Positions 59,961 through 64,000 of a stretch of 64,000 nucleotides of DNA are shown here, piece after piece (position 1 is the stretch's first letter; each line of letters starts with the position of its first letter). A model generated the notes under the pieces. That model did no database searches, had not been told where the DNA came from, and saw only the letters and a list, made by a program, of their open reading frames with translations. The translations under genes were made by a program, and so were the position numbers. Location of the stretch: the NCBI RefSeq assembly GCF_947250775.1, contig NZ_OX366349.1, positions 62,001 through 126,000 on the forward strand, written 5' to 3'. This DNA comes from Wolbachia endosymbiont (group A) of Rhinocyllus conicus (GTDB lineage Bacteria; Pseudomonadota; Alphaproteobacteria; Rickettsiales; Anaplasmataceae).

Positions 59961-60882
59961 TCAGTTCTTTCCATCCAAGAATCATTTTATTGGCTTGCCT
60001 CAATTTTTCAACAGAAGGCAAGTCTTCTGTGCTGAGTGGTAGGCGGACAGTTTGATGTTCTATAAGACCAATATCATGCAAAAGTGCTTTAGTGGGTATT
60101 GGGTTGCTGGCAATAAATAGAGCTTTGCAAGCTTGTTGCCAGATATCTGTTGAACTTTTCATGTCATTTCCTGTCATTTGAGGAGTTGTTTTTTTTCTAG
60201 TTACGTGCTGGAATGACAGTAGGCATTGCTTAACATATTCATGTGCTACATGTGGCCAAACATTGGAAGCAACGGAAACCAGACCAGCTACGCCATAAGC
60301 GGCCATATCGGATATCATATTATCATCTCCGCAAAAGACCTCAATATTTGGAGCAACTTTCTTATACTGAGCTAAAGTATCAACGGTGCCACTTGAATCT
60401 TTGATAGCCCAAAGTTTTTCATGGTCAGATAAGTTATGTACAGTTTCAGGATGAAGATTTATTCCCGCTCTTGATGGAATATTGTAAAGCATAGCCGGTA
60501 CATGTGCTTTTTCAAGCAGCTTTTCAAACCATAAAGTTTGCCCCATGATTCCAGGCTTTGCATAAATGGGAGTTGTCATTAGATAGCCGTGAATAGGCAT
60601 ACCCTTGCAAAAATCAAGCCATTCAAGAGTTTGATATAGATTCACTCCTGGTACACCAATTATAATTTTCGTATTTAATTTTAGCTTACATACAAATTCA
60701 ACTAATGTACGCTTTTCAGAATCAGTAAGCGATAGGCCTTCACCTGTGCTACCCAGTAACACTACGCCATTTTCAGCTTCAGCTTGTATTGTAAGTAAAC
60801 GCTGCAAACTGCGGTAATCTATGTCATCCCCATTGCAATTAAAAGGAGTAACACAAGCAGTCCATAAAAATGTAAATTTCAA
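59953..60882 (-). CDS. dapA: 4-hydroxy-tetrahydrodipicolinate synthase
   Basis: DapA condenses pyruvate and aspartate semialdehyde in the lysine/diaminopimelate pathway. Motifs are LLGSTGEGLSLT, the Schiff-base Lys in WAIKDSSGTVD and the Tyr in MLYNIPSRAGIN. At 309 aa it is longer than usual (~290). Residues about 218-242 (FQHVTRKKTTPQMTGNDMKS) have no counterpart in other DapA proteins as I know them and are encoded by a palindromic repeat-like segment (CTGTCATT at 60171-60178, AATGACAG at 60212-60219). The insertion is in frame, in a surface-type helical region, so function is probably kept. ssb lies upstream, nine bases away. Confidence 0.94.
   Translation of the reverse strand: MKFTFLWTACVTPFNCNGDDIDYRSLQRLLTIQAEAENGVVLLGSTGEGLSLTDSEKRTLVEFVCKLKLNTKIIIGVPGVNLYQTLEWLDFCKGMPIHGYLMTTPIYAKPGIMGQTLWFEKLLEKAHVPAMLYNIPSRAGINLHPETVHNLSDHEKLWAIKDSSGTVDTLAQYKKVAPNIEVFCGDDNMISDMAAYGVAGLVSVASNVWPHVAHEYVKQCLLSFQHVTRKKTTPQMTGNDMKSSTDIWQQACKALFIASNPIPTKALLHDIGLIEHQTVRLPLSTEDLPSVEKLRQANKMILGWKELTN
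60165..60225 (-). repeat. Palindromic-element-derived in-frame insertion in dapA
   Basis: The arms CTGTCATT and AATGACAG enclose about 33 bp. ACGTGCTGGAATGACAG resembles the intergenic ACGCGCTGGAATGACAC palindromes (for example about 42644-42660). It adds roughly 20-25 codons without a stop. Confidence 0.6.
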
Positions 60883-60891
60883 TTTAAATTG

Positions 60892-61365
60892 TTAAAATGG
60901 TATTTCATCGTCGATTAGTTCATCTTTTATATCGTTGTCAAAACTTTCGTGCTTATTTTTTTGTTCTGTTTCATTTTGCTTGTATTCACTTGGCTTGTAA
61001 TCGGAATTTGGTCGCGAATCCAAGAGAGTAAGAGCGCTATTAAAATTATATAGAACCACCTCTGTTGTGTATCTTTCACTACCGTTTTGGTCAGTCCATT
61101 TTCTAGTTCTCAAAGAACCTTCAACATAAACTTTACTGCCTTTGCGTGCAAAATCTTTGACGATTTTTACTAATCCTTCACTAAAAATTACAATATTATG
61201 CCATTCTGTCTTTTCAGAGCGCATACCGGAAAGTTTGTCAGTCCAACTTTCAGACGTGGCTATTGAAAAACTTGCCATCTCTTTTCCATTTTGTGTAGTC
61301 CTAATTTCAGGATCTTTTCCTAAATTACCAACTAATATGACTTTGTTTATGGTACCACCAGACAT
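60892..61365 (-). CDS. ssb: Single-stranded DNA-binding protein
   Basis: The 157-aa protein has an OB-fold (INKVILVGNLGKDPEIRTTQNG, TEWHNIVIF, VYVEGSLRTRKWTDQNGSERYTTEV) and a polar linker. The acidic tail ending DDEIPF is the partner-binding tip used to recruit repair and replication proteins. It forms tetramers that coat single-stranded DNA. It is upstream of dapA with a nine-base gap, and the two are probably cotranscribed. Confidence 0.97.
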   Translation of the reverse strand: MSGGTINKVILVGNLGKDPEIRTTQNGKEMASFSIATSESWTDKLSGMRSEKTEWHNIVIFSEGLVKIVKDFARKGSKVYVEGSLRTRKWTDQNGSERYTTEVVLYNFNSALTLLDSRPNSDYKPSEYKQNETEQKNKHESFDNDIKDELIDDEIPF

Positions 61366-61432
61366 AATTATGCTCTAAATAAATCCCTTTATTATCTTAT
61401 GTGAAAGTACTATTGTCAAATTTAATTAAAAG

Positions 61433-61506
61433 TGCGCTTGGAGGGATTCGAACCCACGGCCTTTGCCTCCGGAGGGCAACGCTCTATCCAACTGAGCTAC
61501 AAGCGC
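61433..61506 (-). tRNA. tRNA-Arg (anticodon CCG)
   Basis: On the minus strand the acceptor stem GCGCTTG pairs with CAAGCGC, with discriminator A. The anticodon stem TTGCC/GGCAA has loop CTCCGGA (anticodon CCG, reading CGG). The T-arm is CGTGGGTTCGAATCCCTC. CCA is not encoded. Confidence 0.95.
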
Positions 61507-61516
61507 ATATATAGCT

Positions 61517-61572
61517 ACCCACCCGCGGTATCTATGTTGAGATCCCGCTAACGAGCAGCGGGATGACGGTTT
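61517..61572. repeat. Small palindromic repeats
   Basis: A degenerate CCGCGGTATC element is followed by GATCCCGCTAACGAGCAGCGGGAT, of the same kinds as in other gaps. Confidence 0.75.
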
Positions 61573-61616
61573 TTCAAATTGTCGGTAAACCTAAGCCACT
61601 TTGGCTATATACTAAA

Positions 61617-62431
61617 TTATTTAATAGATAAGCTATCCAAGTCAAATTTTTGTTTTGGATAAAGCGTAAACATAACACTCCCATGTCCAAGATATACATT
61701 TTGAGAATCATTCGCATGCTTTTTTATTGCTTTTTGATCTACGGCCCATACAAAAGTCACACAATTTTCAGTGACTGAGTGCACCTTTAAGTCCTTAGTA
61801 TTTATAAACAGCTTTCCATTTACCCATATTTTCCATGTATCGGAAGAAAGATATAAAATTGAGTCTAAACTCACTACCTTACAGTTGAAATTATCTGATA
61901 CCTCCTCTTTTGCAGCTCTTGAAGACCGTAAATTGAACTTTTCCATTTCATTGACCATTCTATTAACTGGCTCTTCATCAAAAAAAATGCTTTTTACGTT
62001 ACTATATTGTGACAAAACGTCAAAGTCACTTTCCACTGCTTCTCTTATTATATCGTCCCGATCTGTATAGCTTAGTTTTTGATTGTTAATAAAGAAACAC
62101 TCTTTTGCACGCAAATTTGCTATATCAATAAAATCATCGATTTCTTGATTGCCAACTTTAAGAATACTTTCAAAATATCTTTTTTCTATCATCATTCCAT
62201 ACTGAGAATGATGACAAACCATTTCATCATCACCTTGTTTTTCTATATATACGCATAAATTTCCACTATTTAATCCTAATATTTTATGCTCAATAAAATC
62301 TTCATTGCCAATATATTGTCGGCAAGAATACTCCTTACAATTTCTATGCTTTCTATGATATCTTCACAACTGCAATATGCATTAACATTGGAAATGAGTA
62401 GCGTAAAAATAAAAAACAGCTTTATGTTCAT
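61617..62431 (-). pseudogene. Exported protein of a pilus-like operon, frameshifted near its N-terminus
   Basis: An ATG at 62431, four bases after the preceding gene, opens a signal peptide (MNIKLFFIFTLLISNVNA) followed by YCSCEDIIES. This frame soon stops, while a frame offset by one base is open from about 62357 through the remainder (CRQYIGNEDFIEHKILGLNS, then LCVYIEKQGDDEMVCHH). It includes the frame that formally starts at 62222. The combined product would be about 270 aa and exported. The last part (LFINTKDLKVHS) could be a small beta domain. I do not recognise a family. It may be a true frameshift mutation or a sequence error. Confidence 0.6.
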
Positions 62432-62435
62432 CACC

Positions 62436-63044
62436 TTATCTACTTAATATAGTATACCAATCAAAGACTATATTAACTCTCACTATCTCTATCATATTAC
62501 CATTCAAAATTTGATTCATAGTTGCAGCATCAATATTTCTCTGCTTGTTTAAAATAAGAGATTTGATCATAACATAACCGGGCAGATTTGGAATAGACTG
62601 TAGAAATAAAAAAATATGCTTATCGCTGATTGAACTTAAATTTAGGACCACTTCACTTTTTATTACTTTTGTGCGTTCACTTTTGTTGTGGAGCTCAACT
62701 TCTTCGGGTATAGAAATTGATATTTCAGGTTCTAATATATAGTACTTTTTATATAACCTGCTAAGCTCGAAATTTAAATTTGCAATGTATCTGCTACTGT
62801 GTAAATTTGAAGAAGAAATTTTTTTCCATAAATCTAGGTTTTTATTTAGAACAACTTCCTTTTTTTGAATTCCAGTAATCTGTAAATTAATAGAACGTAT
62901 TTTATCAATCGCAATTTGGTTTTTATTATAAACCTTTTCGTTATAGATAACAACATATGTTAATAACCCTATTAATCCAACAGATAATAACAAACACGAT
63001 ATAAACTGAATTGTAGCTTTTCTTTTTAATTGAGAGATAGTCAT
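62436..63044 (-). CDS. Single-pass membrane protein, PilO/GspM-like by architecture
   Basis: The 202-aa product has a short cytoplasmic basic start (MTISQLKRKATIQ), one membrane helix (about 14-34, FISCLLLSVGLIGLLTYVVI) and a coiled-coil stretch (about 35-70). A periplasmic domain follows with SEVVLNLSSISDKHIFLFLQSIPNLPGYV, resembling the ferredoxin-like part of PilO/GspM ('...l.f.g.y..ll.fl..l...p.'). The genes on both sides are four bases away, so the three are an operon. The PilO-type assignment is inferred from topology and neighbours only. Confidence 0.6.
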   Translation of the reverse strand: MTISQLKRKATIQFISCLLLSVGLIGLLTYVVIYNEKVYNKNQIAIDKIRSINLQITGIQKKEVVLNKNLDLWKKISSSNLHSSRYIANLNFELSRLYKKYYILEPEISISIPEEVELHNKSERTKVIKSEVVLNLSSISDKHIFLFLQSIPNLPGYVMIKSLILNKQRNIDAATMNQILNGNMIEIVRVNIVFDWYTILSR

Positions 63045-63048
63045 TAAT

Positions 63049-64000
63049 CTACATTGCCTCTCCTATTTCAACATCAATAGATAGATTTTGCCCTTTAGCA
63101 GCAGGTAAGTTAGAAATATTAATGTCATAGGTACGAAAATTATCGTTTAAATTTTTTCGTAGTTTCTCGTATTGATAGGAAATATTTTTACCGGATCGAA
63201 AATTAAACCTTAAAGTTGTGGTAATATAACTTTTTGCCTCATTATAATTCCATTCAAATGATCGAAGCTCTATACCTGGTACTTTTAACTTTTCTACATA
63301 CTTAACTTGTGTAAGAGGAGAGTATTCTATTTTTGATAAAATATTATTGATATTAATAAAATCATAAATTTCATCTATTTTTTTTACATTATAGCTTTGG
63401 CTAAGTTTTGTTAATTGGTTATTTAAGGTGCTCTGCTTTGCGGATAAATTATCAGCGACACTGAAGTTTGAATACAAATTTAGCAAACAAAGGGCGTTAA
63501 TTACAACTAAAACCAAAGCGAAGTATAGAAAAATTTGAGGAGAGTTTAAATAAAGATAATTGAATAGATAAAATTCTTTAGTTTCCTTTGTATTAAAAAT
63601 AGCTGCTAATTTATTCTTAAAGCTGTGAAACAAAATTATGGTATCGCAAAAGTTATCTTTTTCACTTATAGCTAGTTCTGCTCCTAATAGTTTGCCTAAC
63701 TCATATGGAGTTAATATGTTCACACTGTTCTCTGAAAAATTTATGACTGATAAACTAGCTTTAATATCTTCTGACACTATGATGCAAAGGTCGATAGGGT
63801 TATTTTTTTCAAACCCAAACTTAGTTAAGGATCGAATAGTATCTTGCACTTCCTGATATATTCCACCAGCAATAATTCCTGGTAAATTATCATTAGTAAA
63901 TGGTACTAAACGCGTAAATATCATTTTATTCTCTTTAAGAACCACTTGTCTATAGCCTCCCGTTTTAGTTGCAGCAACTATAATTTTCCAATTATTAGGA
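63049..64000 (-). CDS. Membrane protein, PilM-PilN/GspL-like by architecture (5' end outside window)
   Basis: The frame is open to the window edge (NNWKIIVAATKTGGYRQVV before the first internal GTG at 63945), so the true start is upstream. A cytoplasmic part comes first. A single membrane helix follows (about 140-160 from 63945, IFLYFALVLVVINALCLLNL), then a coiled coil (SAKQSTLNNQLTKLSQSYNV) and a periplasmic domain (VPGIELRSFEWNYNEAKSYITTTLRF). A cytoplasmic domain plus TM plus coiled coil plus small periplasmic fold is the GspL or fused PilM/PilN plan. It heads a tight three-gene set. The family assignment is tentative. Confidence 0.65.
   Translation of the reverse strand, partial: PNNWKIIVAATKTGGYRQVVLKENKMIFTRLVPFTNDNLPGIIAGGIYQEVQDTIRSLTKFGFEKNNPIDLCIIVSEDIKASLSVINFSENSVNILTPYELGKLLGAELAISEKDNFCDTIILFHSFKNKLAAIFNTKETKEFYLFNYLYLNSPQIFLYFALVLVVINALCLLNLYSNFSVADNLSAKQSTLNNQLTKLSQSYNVKKIDEIYDFININNILSKIEYSPLTQVKYVEKLKVPGIELRSFEWNYNEAKSYITTTLRFNFRSGKNISYQYEKLRKNLNDNFRTYDINISNLPAAKGQNLSIDVEIGEAM

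Overview
This window is AT-rich and almost certainly from an arthropod Wolbachia (Rickettsiales, Anaplasmataceae). The evidence is the rpoB-rpoC gene fusion, the tuf-linked ribosomal/RNA polymerase gene string, ankyrin-repeat proteins, large amounts of small palindromic intergenic repeats, IS elements, a group II intron remnant and fragments that look like phage WO. Identification rests on gene content and motifs only; no database search was possible.

Layout. 1-2000: end of a ruvX-like gene, a 240-bp inverted-repeat element, gatB. 2100-5343: a large STAND-type gene (nuclease-like N-terminus, NB-ARC ATPase, eight ankyrin repeats) split by a 326-bp MITE with a perfect 9-bp target duplication. 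5400-11310 (minus): DedA-like protein, cysS, two tandem ExoD-family paralogues, a secreted-effector-like HELGH metalloprotease, tatA (only 55 codons), and an iron-type ABC ATPase. 11459-28211: tRNA-Arg, repeats, then one long plus-strand series rpsL-rpsG-fusA-tuf-trnW-secE-nusG-rplK-rplA-rplJ-rplL-rpoBC. NusG here carries a duplicated NGN domain. 28218-33219: dusB, a membrane-anchored Ulp1-like protease, serS, purD. 33220-35340: dispersed repeats around an IS5-family (IS903-like) element. 35349-41962: peroxiredoxin-trxB, an ankyrin/coiled-coil/membrane protein, a XerC/D-like recombinase, lpd and a BamB-like propeller. 41963-43080: repeats including a 111-bp tandem repeat. 43080-48419: tldD, tRNA-Leu, two small unknown genes, hemD-xth, and a membrane/coiled-coil protein. 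48455-52919: polA broken by a 1.9-kb insertion that carries an IS110 element and a phage tail-chaperone gene. 53096-59350: a second repeat/IS5 locus, a second MITE, a large serine recombinase bounded by 24-bp inverted repeats, a 5'-truncated group II intron whose 3' exon is an Rpn/PD-(D/E)XK-type gene. 59355-64000: membrane protein, dapA (with a palindrome-derived in-frame insertion), ssb, tRNA-Arg, and a pilus-assembly-like three-gene set, one member of which is frameshifted.

How it fits together. Housekeeping functions (translation, transcription, tRNA charging, dihydrolipoamide and thioredoxin redox, haem, purine and lysine/peptidoglycan precursors, repair) are interleaved with candidate host-interaction proteins (Ulp1-like protease, metalloprotease, ankyrin proteins) and with mobile DNA that has damaged several genes. 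The observations I would check first are the interrupted nuclease/NB-ARC/ankyrin gene, the double-NGN NusG, the Ulp1-like protease, the split polA with its IS110/phage insert, and the recombinase module joined exactly to the GGVISP motif of a reverse transcriptase.
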